A DNA stretch of 13,287 bases from CAXRBC01 sp041158045 (GCA_041158045.1 JBEBCD010000019.1:1-13287); one strand, 5' to 3'. Counted from the stretch's first letter, positions 5,752 through 11,894 are shown. The notes: generated from the sequence alone by a model not told the origin. Translations and numbers: made by a program.

Positions 5752-7232
5752 GCGCCCACCCGTCGCGTCACCGGCTCGCTGCCCATCGCGCCGTTGGCCC
5801 ACCCGCCGATGATCGCACTGAAGAGCCCCGCGTCGCCGCCCGCGTGCGCGAGCAGGATGCCGCCGGGGCGGAACTTGGGCAGCGTCGCACCCGCGAGGCC
5901 CTCGCGCACGCCCTCGGCCATGCCGCCCGCACCGCGGACGAGCTCGGTGCCGGGGATCGCGAGGCGCGCATGCAGCTCGTCGAGGAGCCGCGTGCGATCC
6001 CAGCCGGCGTCGGCGAAGACGCGGGCGTGCTCCGGCCCGACGACGAGCAGCGCGTCGAAGGCCACCACGAGCTTCGGGTGGTGCACCGCGCGCAGCGCGT
6101 GGGCCAGGGTCGTCGCGAGCGCCTCGGGCGTGCGCGCGAGCTGGTCGACGACGCAGCGCGGTCCCTCGCCCGCGAAGACCGTGACCGCGTCGGCGCCTGC
6201 CGGCGCGCCGCGCGCGACGGCGAGCGATCCGAACGGCGAGCGGGCCTCGTCCTCGGCGAAGCAGAAGCCGACCTTGCCCGGGTGGCCGTGCGTCGCGCGG
6301 TCGACCTCGCCGGGGCGACCGCCGCCGACGTTGCGCACCACCAGCTGGAGCGCGCGGCCGATCGCCATGTTGGCCCGCGTGCCCTGACCGAGCGCGTTGA
6401 TGCCCGAGTTGAGCCCCGCGGCGGCGGTGCCCGGGCCGTTGCACACGATCACCGGCCCGACCGGCATGGTCGTGCAGAGCACGCCGTGCATGTTGAACTC
6501 GTCGGTGCACGCCGCCCGCAGCGCCGCGATCACCCACTCGAGGTGCTCGGGGCGGCAGCCCGCCATCACCGCGTTGATCGCGACCTTCTCCACCGTGCAC
6601 TCGACGAGGTCCGGCGGCACGACCGCGACGACCTCGTCGGGTCTCCGCGACGTGCCCGCGAGCATGCGCAGCACGCGCTCCGGGGTCGGCGGCACCACGG
6701 GAAGCCCGTCGGTGACGCCGCGAGCAAAGAGCGCCTCGTGCTCGTCCTCGGCGTCCGCGAGCTCGATGCGCCGCGCGCGCAGCACGTCGCCGCCGTGGCG
6801 CGCCCGCAGGGCGTCGACGCGGTCGGGGTCCACCGAGCGCGACCCGCAGCCGGGGCGGTGCGGGGGCAGCGTGCCGCCGAGGTCGGCGACGCCCGTGAGT
6901 GCGCGCCACTCGTCGCGCGACCAGCCCAGCGCGCGGCCCGTCTCGCGACCGTCGCGGTAGCGCAGCAGCGCGGGCACCGTGTCGACGTCCGCGTGCCACG
7001 ACGTCGCGAGCTCGGCGTCGTCGCGCACCGCGACGCCGGGCGGGAACGCCGGGTCGTCCTGGGACGCCACGACGACCGCGGCGCCGTCGCGTCCGAGCGC
7101 GGCGACGAGCCCGGGCACGAGCGGGGCGATCATCGCGCACGTCTCGCACTCGCGCTTCACCACGAGGAGCCAGCCGTCGCGCGGTAGCGGCGACGGGGTC
7201 GCGTCGGGGCGGGCGGCGGCGCGCGTCGTCAC
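5748..7232 (-). CDS. UGSC-associated cysteine-rich protein with N-terminal thioredoxin-like domain
   Basis: A 494-residue protein starting at GTG 7232, which overlaps the stop of the preceding hydrolase gene as GTGA. Residues about 18-120 look like a thioredoxin fold: a strand WLLVVKRE, the CxxC motif Cys29-Glu-Thr-Cys32 at the head of a helix, a second strand AAVVVAS and the cis-Pro-like DTVPALLRY around Pro87. From about 165 a different domain begins with DGLPVVPPTPERV, followed by TVEKVAINAVMAGCRPEHL, FNMHGVLCTTMPVGPVIVCNGP, GINALGQGTRANMAIGRA and the C-terminal GGILLAHAGGDAGLFSAIIGGW. I recognise this large domain as one often encoded next to UGSC proteins but know no assigned activity. 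Ten cysteines are present, including Cys212, 226, 242, 253, 264, 324 and 360. No signal peptide or membrane segment is evident. The overlap with the selenoprotein start argues that the two act together, perhaps as a thiol/selenol redox pair. Confidence 0.75.
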   Translation of the reverse strand: MTTRAAARPDATPSPLPRDGWLLVVKRECETCAMIAPLVPGLVAALGRDGAAVVVASQDDPAFPPGVAVRDDAELATSWHADVDTVPALLRYRDGRETGRALGWSRDEWRALTGVADLGGTLPPHRPGCGSRSVDPDRVDALRARHGGDVLRARRIELADAEDEHEALFARGVTDGLPVVPPTPERVLRMLAGTSRRPDEVVAVVPPDLVECTVEKVAINAVMAGCRPEHLEWVIAALRAACTDEFNMHGVLCTTMPVGPVIVCNGPGTAAAGLNSGINALGQGTRANMAIGRALQLVVRNVGGGRPGEVDRATHGHPGKVGFCFAEDEARSPFGSLAVARGAPAGADAVTVFAGEGPRCVVDQLARTPEALATTLAHALRAVHHPKLVVAFDALLVVGPEHARVFADAGWDRTRLLDELHARLAIPGTELVRGAGGMAEGVREGLAGATLPKFRPGGILLAHAGGDAGLFSAIIGGWANGAMGSEPVTRRVGA

Positions 7233-8116
7233 GCGAGCCCGCCGAGGAACGCGAGGACGCGGCCCGCGACCTCGTCGGGGCGCTCCACCTGGAGGAAGTG
7301 GCCGGCCCCGTCGACGATCTCGATGCGGGCGCCGGGCGGCGCGTCCGTGCGCGCGGCCAGCGCGACGTCGGCGCCGACGCAGCCGTCGTCGCGGCCGTGG
7401 AGGTAGAGGAGCGGCTGCGTCGGCCATTGCCCGCCCATGCGGCCCTGCAGATCGGCGAGGGCGGGGTCGCGCGGGCCGTCGCCGAGCGTGGCGCGGTAGT
7501 AGCCGAGGGCGGCGGCGAGGCGGCCGTCGCCGCGGAGCGCGTCCTTGGCCCGCGCGGCGTGCGCGGCGCCGTCGAAGCCGGGGGACCAGTCGCGCCACAG
7601 CATGTCGACGAAGGCGAGGTCGCCGGCCGGCACGACGGCGTCGGCGAGCCCGTGCTGGAAGAAGAACATGTACCAGGAGCGCTTGATCTGGGCGAGGTCG
7701 CCGAGGAAGGCGGCGCCGAGCGCGCGGCCGGGCGGCACCGCCATGCCGACGACGGCGCGCCAGCGGTCGGGTGCGTCGATCGCCGCGCCGTACGCCGCGG
7801 GGGCACCCCAGTCGTGGCCGATCACGACGGCGCGTCCGTCGCCGCCGAGCGCCGCGTGCAGCGCCACCGCGTCGCGCGCGAGCGCCGCCGTCTGGTACAC
7901 GCCGTCGGCGGGTACGGCGGTCGGGGCGTAGCCGCGCATGAAGGGCGCGACCGCGCGCCACCCGCCCGCCGCGAGCGACTCGAGCAGCGGCGCCCACGAC
8001 CAGGCCGAGTCGGGGAAGCCGTGGAGGCAGAGCGCGAGCGGGGCGTCGGCGTCGCCCGCGGCGAGGGCCGCGACGCGCAGGCCGCCGGCCTCGACGTCGA
8101 GCCGCGCGATCGCCAC
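7229..8116 (-). CDS. Alpha/beta hydrolase, epoxide hydrolase-like
   Basis: A 295-residue alpha/beta-hydrolase-fold protein. The oxyanion-hole motif HGFP is at 32-35. The nucleophile elbow is GHDWGAPAA with Asp102, as in epoxide hydrolases and haloalkane dehalogenases rather than the Ser of esterases. The acid is probably Asp244 in HGRDDG and the catalytic His is His273 in GAGHFLQVERP. The cap region contains tyrosines (SWYMFF near 149; GYY at 206-207) that could play the epoxide-activating role, which favours epoxide hydrolase over dehalogenase. No signal peptide is seen. GTG at 8116 is chosen because a TACGGT hexamer lies 6 bases upstream. It is the first gene of the three-gene operon that ends in the selenoprotein; its stop overlaps the next start by 4 bases. 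The substrate is unknown. Confidence 0.85.
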   Translation of the reverse strand: MAIARLDVEAGGLRVAALAAGDADAPLALCLHGFPDSAWSWAPLLESLAAGGWRAVAPFMRGYAPTAVPADGVYQTAALARDAVALHAALGGDGRAVVIGHDWGAPAAYGAAIDAPDRWRAVVGMAVPPGRALGAAFLGDLAQIKRSWYMFFFQHGLADAVVPAGDLAFVDMLWRDWSPGFDGAAHAARAKDALRGDGRLAAALGYYRATLGDGPRDPALADLQGRMGGQWPTQPLLYLHGRDDGCVGADVALAARTDAPPGARIEIVDGAGHFLQVERPDEVAGRVLAFLGGLA

Positions 8117-8122
8117 GCCGAG

Positions 8123-8128
8123 ACCGTA
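8123..8128 (-). promoter_or_regulatory. -10 element TACGGT, promoter of the UGSC operon
   Basis: TACGGT on the minus strand lies 6 bases before GTG at 8116, fitting the leaderless pattern. Because the next two genes start at overlapping GTGA sites with no gaps, this is the only evident promoter for the hydrolase, the thioredoxin-domain protein and the selenoprotein. Confidence 0.5.
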
Positions 8129-8204
8129 CCCGCGGCGCCGCGCGTGCGACGAAGGTCACGGGAGGGCGCGGGGCGCGGCCGGGGTCGGTCCGCGGCGGCG
8201 CGCG

Positions 8205-8227
8205 TACCGTACGCGCGGGAGGGGAGG
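8205..8227 (+). promoter_or_regulatory. -10 element TACCGT and strong Shine-Dalgarno of the MBL-fold gene
   Basis: TACCGT at 8205-8210 fits TAnnnT. Transcription would begin near 8217, leaving a leader of about 16 bases that holds the purine run GGGAGGGGAGG (8217-8227), 5 bases before ATG 8233. Unlike most starts in this window, this gene therefore appears to use a leader with a conventional ribosome binding site. With 8123-8128 it makes a divergent promoter region of 116 bases. Confidence 0.5.
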
Positions 8228-8232
8228 CGCGG

Positions 8233-9147
8233 ATGGCCGAGGCGGTCGCGGCGACGTCGGGGATCGACGTCGCGTTCCACGGCGTGCGCGGCTCGTGCGC
8301 GTGCCACGGTCGCGCGACCGCGCGCTACGGCGGCAACACCTCGAGCGTGTCGCTGCGGGTGGCCGGCGCGGCGCCGCTGCTCGTCGACCTCGGGACGGGC
8401 GTGCGCTACGCGCTCGACGGCGGCTCCGCCGCCGCGACCGGCGTCGCGACCGACGTGCCGCATGCGCACGTGGGTGCGTGCCTGCTCACGCACCTCCACT
8501 GGGACCACACGCAGGGCCTGCCGTTCCTCGCCGCGCTGCGCCACCCCGACACGGTGCTCGACGTGTACGCACCGCGCCCGGAGGAGGGCGTCGGGCTCGC
8601 GGAGGCCTTCGCGGCCAAGATCCGCCCGCCGCAATTCCCCATCCGGCTCGACGAGTTCCCCGGGACCGTGCGGTTCCACGAGGTGGGCGACGACGACTTC
8701 GAGGCCCACGGGTGGCGGGTCGCGAGCCGCCTCGTGCCGCACCGCGGGCCCACGCTGGGCTTCCGCATCGAGCGCGCGGGCGCGAGCGTGACGTACCTCT
8801 CCGACCACCAGCAGCCGGCGGGGGACTTCGCCCTCACGCGGGGGGCGCGCCAGCTCGCGCAGGGGGTCGACCTGCTCATCCACGACTCGCAGTTCACCCC
8901 CGCGGAGTGGGCGGAGCGCGCCGACTGGGGCCACTCGACGATCGAGTACGCGATGTGGGTCGCCGAGACGGCGTCGGTGCGGCGGCTCGCGCTGTTCCAC
9001 CACGACCCGGGCCGCAGCGACGACGACCTCGACGCGATCGCGGCGCGGCTCGCGACGGTGGCGCGCACCCGCGGCTTCGAGGTGTTCGCGGCGGCGGAGG
9101 AGTCGTGCGTCCGCGTGGCGCCCGCGCCGGCGGCCGCCCGCGCCTAG
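8233..9147 (+). CDS. Metallo-beta-lactamase-fold hydrolase
   Basis: A 304-residue MBL-fold protein. The opening VAFHGVRGSCACHGRATARYGGNTSSV is the RGS-(x)-RYGGNT signature of a large phosphodiesterase-like MBL branch. The metal motif HxHxDH is His87, His89, Asp91, His92 in THLHWDHTQG. Further likely ligands are His170 in VPHRGPTLGF, Asp191 in YLSDHQ and a His of FHHDP (256-257). These make a complete dinuclear site. The IHDSQFT segment at about 216-222 is also typical of this branch. The protein is probably cytoplasmic with no signal peptide. The substrate (a phosphodiester or related ester) cannot be assigned. The start is supported by a strong Shine-Dalgarno sequence 5 bases upstream. The TAG stop (9145-9147) is also the beginning of the TAGCCT -10 of the next gene. 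Confidence 0.88.
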   Translation: MAEAVAATSGIDVAFHGVRGSCACHGRATARYGGNTSSVSLRVAGAAPLLVDLGTGVRYALDGGSAAATGVATDVPHAHVGACLLTHLHWDHTQGLPFLAALRHPDTVLDVYAPRPEEGVGLAEAFAAKIRPPQFPIRLDEFPGTVRFHEVGDDDFEAHGWRVASRLVPHRGPTLGFRIERAGASVTYLSDHQQPAGDFALTRGARQLAQGVDLLIHDSQFTPAEWAERADWGHSTIEYAMWVAETASVRRLALFHHDPGRSDDDLDAIAARLATVARTRGFEVFAAAEESCVRVAPAPAAARA

Positions 9148-9150
9148 CCT
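9145..9150 (+). promoter_or_regulatory. -10 element TAGCCT, leaderless promoter of the flavin reductase-like gene
   Basis: TAGCCT is followed by 7 bases and then GTG at 9158. Its first three bases are the stop codon of the MBL gene. An identical TAGCCT precedes the tRNA and the M20 peptidase gene. Confidence 0.55.
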
Positions 9151-9157
9151 CGTCGCC

Positions 9158-9661
9158 GTGACGGCGCCGATCGACCCGCGGCACTTCCGCACCGTCCTCG
9201 GCCACCTGCCGACGGGCGTGGTCGTCGTGGCCGGCCTCGACGCGTCGGGTGCGCCGCACGGCCTCACGATCGGGTCGTTCGTCTCGATCTCGCTGGATCC
9301 GCCGCTCGTCGGGTTCTTCCCCGGCGCGGGGTCGCAGACGTGGCCGCGCCTCGCGGCGCGCGGCGCCTTCTGCGCGAACGTGCTCACGACGGACCAGACC
9401 GAGCTGTGCTGGCGCTTCGCGAAGGAGGCCGACGACCGCTTCGCCGGGGTCGGGTGGCGGGCCGCGCCCAGTGGCTCGCCGGTGCTGGACGGCGCGCTCG
9501 CGTGGATCGACTGCACGATCGAGTCGACGTCGCGGGTGGGGGACCACGAGTTCGTCGTCGGGCGCGTCGGCGCGCTCGAGGCGGCGGCCGGGGCCGCGGG
9601 CGCGGCGGGGGCGATGACCTTCTACCGCGGCGCGGTGGGGGGCGTGGCGCCGCAGGCGTGA
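9158..9661 (+). CDS. Flavin reductase-like domain protein (HpaC family)
   Basis: A 167-residue protein of the FMN-binding split-barrel flavin reductase family, which uses NAD(P)H to reduce FMN or FAD, often for a partner monooxygenase. It begins with FRTVLGHLPTGVVVVAG, the standard R-x-(V/L)-xGxxPTGVxVV opening. HGLTIGSFVSISLDPPLVGFF at about 34-54 is the flavin-binding stretch, and CANVLTTDQTELCWRFA follows. Length fits the family. GTG at 9158 is set by the TAGCCT hexamer 7 bases upstream. The C-terminal part contains an Ala/Gly run (AAAGAAGAAGA) of low complexity. No monooxygenase is encoded next to it, so the partner is unknown. A MauE-like membrane protein gene follows after 25 bases. Confidence 0.88.
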   Translation: MTAPIDPRHFRTVLGHLPTGVVVVAGLDASGAPHGLTIGSFVSISLDPPLVGFFPGAGSQTWPRLAARGAFCANVLTTDQTELCWRFAKEADDRFAGVGWRAAPSGSPVLDGALAWIDCTIESTSRVGDHEFVVGRVGALEAAAGAAGAAGAMTFYRGAVGGVAPQA

Positions 9662-9686
9662 GCGCGACGGCGCCGCTGGTGCGGCC

Positions 9687-10082
9687 GTGAGCGCGGAGCT
9701 CGTCGCGCGGCTGGCCGCGGGCCTCGTCGGCGTCGTCTTCGCGTGGGCGGGGGCGGCCAAGCTCGCGACGCTCGTGCGATGGATCGAGCAGGCGCGCGTG
9801 CTCGGCGTGCCCGACCCGATCATCGCGATCGTGCCCCTCGCCGAGCTCGCGCTCGCGGTGCTGCTCGTCGGCGGGTGGGGCTCGCCGTGGGCGATCGGGG
9901 CGGCAGCGGCGATGCTCGTCGCGTTCACCGTGCTGCTGCTCGTGCGGCTGCGCGACCCGGCGCCGCCGCCGTGCAGCTGCTTCGGCGGGCGGTCCGATCG
10001 GCCGCTCGGCTGGGCCGACGTGGCGCGCAACGTCGCGCTCCTCGCTGCGCTCGGCGCGGCCTGGGTCGCGTCGGTACGGTGA
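9687..10082 (+). CDS. MauE/DoxX-like membrane protein with CSCFG motif
   Basis: A small integral membrane protein of 131 residues with about four hydrophobic segments (approximately 7-25, 45-63, 68-87 and 113-129). The layout and the sequence GxVFxWAGxAKL near the first helix resemble the MauE/DoxX group. The loop between helices 3 and 4 holds PPPCSCFGG (Cys96 and Cys98), matching the CxCFG motif of MauE-like proteins, which are thought to be involved in thiol redox or in maturation of disulfide-rich partners. GTG at 9687 lies 25 bases after the flavin reductase stop with no promoter between, so an operon is likely. The stop TGA overlaps a TACGGT hexamer that may serve the ferredoxin gene. 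Exact function is unknown. Confidence 0.8.
   Translation: MSAELVARLAAGLVGVVFAWAGAAKLATLVRWIEQARVLGVPDPIIAIVPLAELALAVLLVGGWGSPWAIGAAAAMLVAFTVLLLVRLRDPAPPPCSCFGGRSDRPLGWADVARNVALLAALGAAWVASVR
10075..10080 (+). promoter_or_regulatory. -10 element TACGGT upstream of the ferredoxin gene
   Basis: TACGGT lies at the end of the MauE-like gene. Transcription from it would begin near 10087, where a GTG opens a 10-codon reading frame. The ferredoxin ATG at 10125 would then sit behind a leader of about 38 bases. Confidence 0.4.
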
Positions 10083-10086
10083 CGCG

Positions 10087-10119
10087 GTGCGCGGCGCCGG
10101 GACGATGACGGGCGGCTGA
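10087..10119 (+). other. Possible leaderless 10-codon upstream ORF (VRGAGTMTGG)
   Basis: GTG at 10087 is 6 bases after the TACGGT hexamer, the same spacing as at true leaderless starts in this window. It opens a frame of ten codons that ends in TGA at 10117-10119, five bases before the ferredoxin ATG. The peptide has no recognisable motif. It may be chance, or a short leader that delivers ribosomes to the ferredoxin start, which lacks a clear Shine-Dalgarno sequence. Confidence 0.25.
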
Positions 10120-10124
10120 CCGCG

Positions 10125-10358
10125 ATGCGCGTCTGGATCGACCAGGACCTCTGCACGGGCGACGGGCTCTGCGAGGACCACTGCCCCGACTCGTTCCGCC
10201 TCCTCGAGGACGGGATCGCCTACGTGGCCGAGGAGGGCCGCCCGCTCCACGACCCGGGCGGTGCGGGCAGCCTCGCGTGGGTGCCCGAGCGCGATCGCGC
10301 GGCCGTCGCGCGCGCCGCCGAGGTGTGCCCCGGCGAGTGCATCTTCATCGAGCCGTGA
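10125..10358 (+). CDS. Ferredoxin, Pyrococcus-type single-cluster with Asp in the motif
   Basis: A soluble electron carrier of 77 residues. The cluster motif is CTGDGLCEDHCPDSF: Cys10, Asp13, Cys16 and Cys20-Pro. The distal motif is CPGEC with Cys68 and Cys72. The C-x2-D-x2-C-x3-CP spacing is that of the Pyrococcus furiosus ferredoxin. There the Asp replaces a Cys ligand of the cluster, and the equivalent of Cys20 is free to form a disulfide. The cluster could therefore be [3Fe-4S] or [4Fe-4S] and the redox potential unusual. A loop rich in Gly and Pro (HDPGGAGSLAWVPERD) separates the motifs. Actinobacterial ferredoxins of this kind often serve cytochrome P450s or oxygenases, but none is encoded here. 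The start is the ATG at 10125, preceded by a possible short upstream ORF. Confidence 0.92.
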   Translation: MRVWIDQDLCTGDGLCEDHCPDSFRLLEDGIAYVAEEGRPLHDPGGAGSLAWVPERDRAAVARAAEVCPGECIFIEP

Positions 10359-10396
10359 CGCGCGCGGCGGGCGTCGGTCGCGCCCCCGCGGGCAAC

Positions 10397-10402
10397 TAGG
10401 CT
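10397..10402 (+). promoter_or_regulatory. -10 element TAGGCT, leaderless promoter of the bL37 gene
   Basis: TAGGCT is followed by 6 bases and then ATG at 10409. There is no Shine-Dalgarno sequence. This gives the 28-codon gene its own promoter, separate from the ferredoxin gene. Confidence 0.55.
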
Positions 10403-10408
10403 CGCGTC

Positions 10409-10495
10409 ATGTCCAAGAAGACCAAGAAGCGCAAGGCCCGTCTGCGTCGCTCCAAGGCCAACCACGGCAAGCGACCCAACATGGGGCGCCGCTAA
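10409..10495 (+). CDS. Ribosomal micro-protein bL37-like (28 residues)
   Basis: A 28-residue, extremely basic protein: MSKKTKKRKARLRRSKANHGKRPNMGRR. The segment KANHGKRPN is, from memory, the conserved C-terminal part of bL37, the roughly 24-residue large-subunit protein first seen in mycobacterial ribosome structures and restricted mainly to actinobacteria. Fifteen of 28 residues are Lys, Arg or His, as expected of a peptide threaded into rRNA. Here the N-terminal basic run and the C-terminus (MGRR) are slightly longer than the mycobacterial form. The ATG has a TAGGCT hexamer 6 bases upstream and the gene stands alone, with its stop 9 bases from the convergent nuclease gene. It is short enough to be missed by standard gene finding. 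Confidence 0.85.
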   Translation: MSKKTKKRKARLRRSKANHGKRPNMGRR

Positions 10496-10504
10496 GCCGC
10501 ACCC

Positions 10505-11434
10505 TCAGTCGTCCGCGGGGCCCGCGAGATACGCGGCGCCCTCGGCGCATTCGCCCGCGATCGGACACCAGCGACACGGCGGGCCCGCCGTACGTCGCGC
10601 CTCGCGGGTCTCGCCGCGCAGCTCGCCCATCGCGAGCGCGCCGTCGACCAGCCGGCGCGCGGCCGCCTGCAGCACGCCCTCGGTGACGGCCTCGACGTCG
10701 GCCCGGGCGGCGTCGAGCGAGTACGTCGCGAGGAGGCGAGGGGCCTGGCCCGAGCGGAGGGCGTCGACGAGCGCGTAGAAGCGCAGGTCCTCGCGGTGCT
10801 GCGGGTGGATGCGGCCGCTCTTGAGGTCGATGATGACCTTGCCGCCCGGGGCGCCGAGCGTGAGGTCGACGCGGGTCGAGAGGCGCACGGCGCCACCGTG
10901 GAGCTCGACGCGGGCGGAGCTCTCGGTGACGGGGCGCCACGCGGCCTTGAGCGGCGGGAAGCACTCGTCGAACTTCGTGAAGCGGTCGACCGCGTAGCTG
11001 CGCAACTGCGCCCGGTCGGCCGGGCGGAGCTGCTCGAGGAAGTCGCTCGGACCGTGGCCCTCCTCGTCGGAGAGGCGCGCGATCGCCTCGTCGACGACCT
11101 CGGCCGGCTCGATCGGCCCGCGCCAGTGGATGGCGAGCTCGATGGCCTTGTGGACGACGGTGCCGCGGGCGTTTTCCACCGTCCAGGCGAAGCGGCCGAG
11201 CTGCGCGAGGTAGTGCGCCTCGCAGGCGTGGACGTGGCCGAGGGCGCCCTTGGTGACGAAGAGCGGCTCCTCGGGGGTGAAGGTCCCGGCGAGCGGGGCG
11301 AGGCCCTCGGTCACCCGGGCGCGGATCTCCTCGACGACCGAGCCGGGGAGCGGGGCCCAGCCGGCGGGGCGGGCGAGGGCGTCGAGGACGGCCTGCTGCA
11401 TGGGGTTGAGCGGCGCGTCCGGGCGCTCCGTCAT
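10505..11434 (-). CDS. PD-(D/E)XK nuclease, RecB/Cas4-like with Fe-S cysteines
   Basis: A 309-residue protein of the PDDEXK_1 (RecB-like exonuclease) family. GTVVHKAIEL carries His95 of motif I. STRVDLTL with Asp190 and VIIDLKSGR with Asp203 and Lys205 form the D...DxK catalytic core. EDLRFYALV ending at Tyr220 corresponds to the QxxxY motif, with Asp216 in place of Gln. One Cys (Cys71, HACEAHYL) near the N-terminus and three at the C-terminus (Cys287, Cys290 and Cys296, PCRWCPIAGEC) match the split 1+3 arrangement that binds a [4Fe-4S] cluster in AddB and Cas4. No helicase domain and no cas genes or CRISPR repeats are nearby, so it is more likely a stand-alone repair nuclease than Cas4. ATG at 11434 has a TAGCGT hexamer 9 bases upstream. 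It is convergent with the bL37 gene. Confidence 0.85.
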   Translation of the reverse strand: MTERPDAPLNPMQQAVLDALARPAGWAPLPGSVVEEIRARVTEGLAPLAGTFTPEEPLFVTKGALGHVHACEAHYLAQLGRFAWTVENARGTVVHKAIELAIHWRGPIEPAEVVDEAIARLSDEEGHGPSDFLEQLRPADRAQLRSYAVDRFTKFDECFPPLKAAWRPVTESSARVELHGGAVRLSTRVDLTLGAPGGKVIIDLKSGRIHPQHREDLRFYALVDALRSGQAPRLLATYSLDAARADVEAVTEGVLQAAARRLVDGALAMGELRGETREARRTAGPPCRWCPIAGECAEGAAYLAGPADD

Positions 11435-11443
11435 GCGCGCGGG

Positions 11444-11449
11444 ACGCTA
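11444..11449 (-). promoter_or_regulatory. -10 element TAGCGT, promoter of the nuclease gene
   Basis: TAGCGT on the minus strand lies 9 bases before ATG 11434, so the mRNA would have a leader of two or three bases at most. There is no Shine-Dalgarno sequence in the gap. Confidence 0.45.
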
Positions 11450-11477
11450 CACCCCTCGTGTTGCATGACGCATTCCG

Positions 11478-11894
11478 ATGTCCGCAGTCGCCCAGCCCGT
11501 CACATCGCCGCGCGTGTCGGCTGGTGCGCCGCGCGCAGCCGGTGGCTCGCCACACGTCTCGCCGCGCGTCTCGCCGCTCACGGAGTTCGCGACCGCGGCG
11601 CGGGTGCTCGCGCGGGCCGCGGTCGGGATGGGTCTGCGGGCGCCGGGGTTCCGCACGCCGCCGCGGGTGCTCGGCGCGGCGCGCACCGTGCGACGCACGG
11701 CGGCGGGTGCGGTCGTGTCGGTGGCGATCCTCGGGCGGCCGTTCATGGCGGTGCTCGCCGACATGATCGAGGGAGTCGTGGTGGTCAACGGCCTCACGGC
11801 CCGCGACGCCGAGCTCGCCCGCACCGCGCTCTGGCGGGCCGCGTCGGCGCACTTCATCGTGGAGCCGTCCGCGGAGGACCCGCGAGTGGCGTAG
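11478..11894 (+). CDS. Hypothetical protein, 138 residues
   Basis: I do not recognise this protein. It has a Pro/Ser/Ala-rich, probably disordered N-terminus of about 33 residues. Next comes a helical segment (LTEFATAARVLARAAVGMGLRAPGFRTPPRVLG) and then a compact alpha/beta-looking part with RTAAGAVVSVAILGRPFMAVLADMIEGVVVVNGL, ending in a helix rich in Ala. The hydrophobic stretch VVSVAILGRPFMAVLADMIEGVVVV is interrupted by charges and is probably core rather than membrane. ATG at 11478 is divergent from the nuclease gene with 43 bases between them. No TAnnnT hexamer at leaderless spacing is seen, and the Ser/Pro-rich start could belong to a longer or shorter true N-terminus. It is called real because the frame fills the gap between nuclease and tRNA and its codon use is like that of its neighbours. 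Confidence 0.55.
   Translation: MSAVAQPVTSPRVSAGAPRAAGGSPHVSPRVSPLTEFATAARVLARAAVGMGLRAPGFRTPPRVLGAARTVRRTAAGAVVSVAILGRPFMAVLADMIEGVVVVNGLTARDAELARTALWRAASAHFIVEPSAEDPRVA

Noticed and set aside
4414..6387. A 657-codon plus-strand frame spanning mutY and the selenoprotein operon
   Set aside because: It is out of frame with MutY and antisense to the selenoprotein operon, and its product is low-complexity Arg/Ala/Gly sequence. It is a high-GC artefact.
9568..9615. Ala/Gly-rich run near the end of the flavin reductase gene as a tandem repeat
   Set aside because: The GCG/GGC codon pattern is irregular and fits the general codon bias; it is low complexity rather than a defined repeat.
10505..11434. 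Cas4 of a CRISPR-Cas system
   Set aside because: No repeats, cas1 or cas2 or effector genes are present in the window; AddB/RecB-like solo nucleases share the same cysteine pattern.
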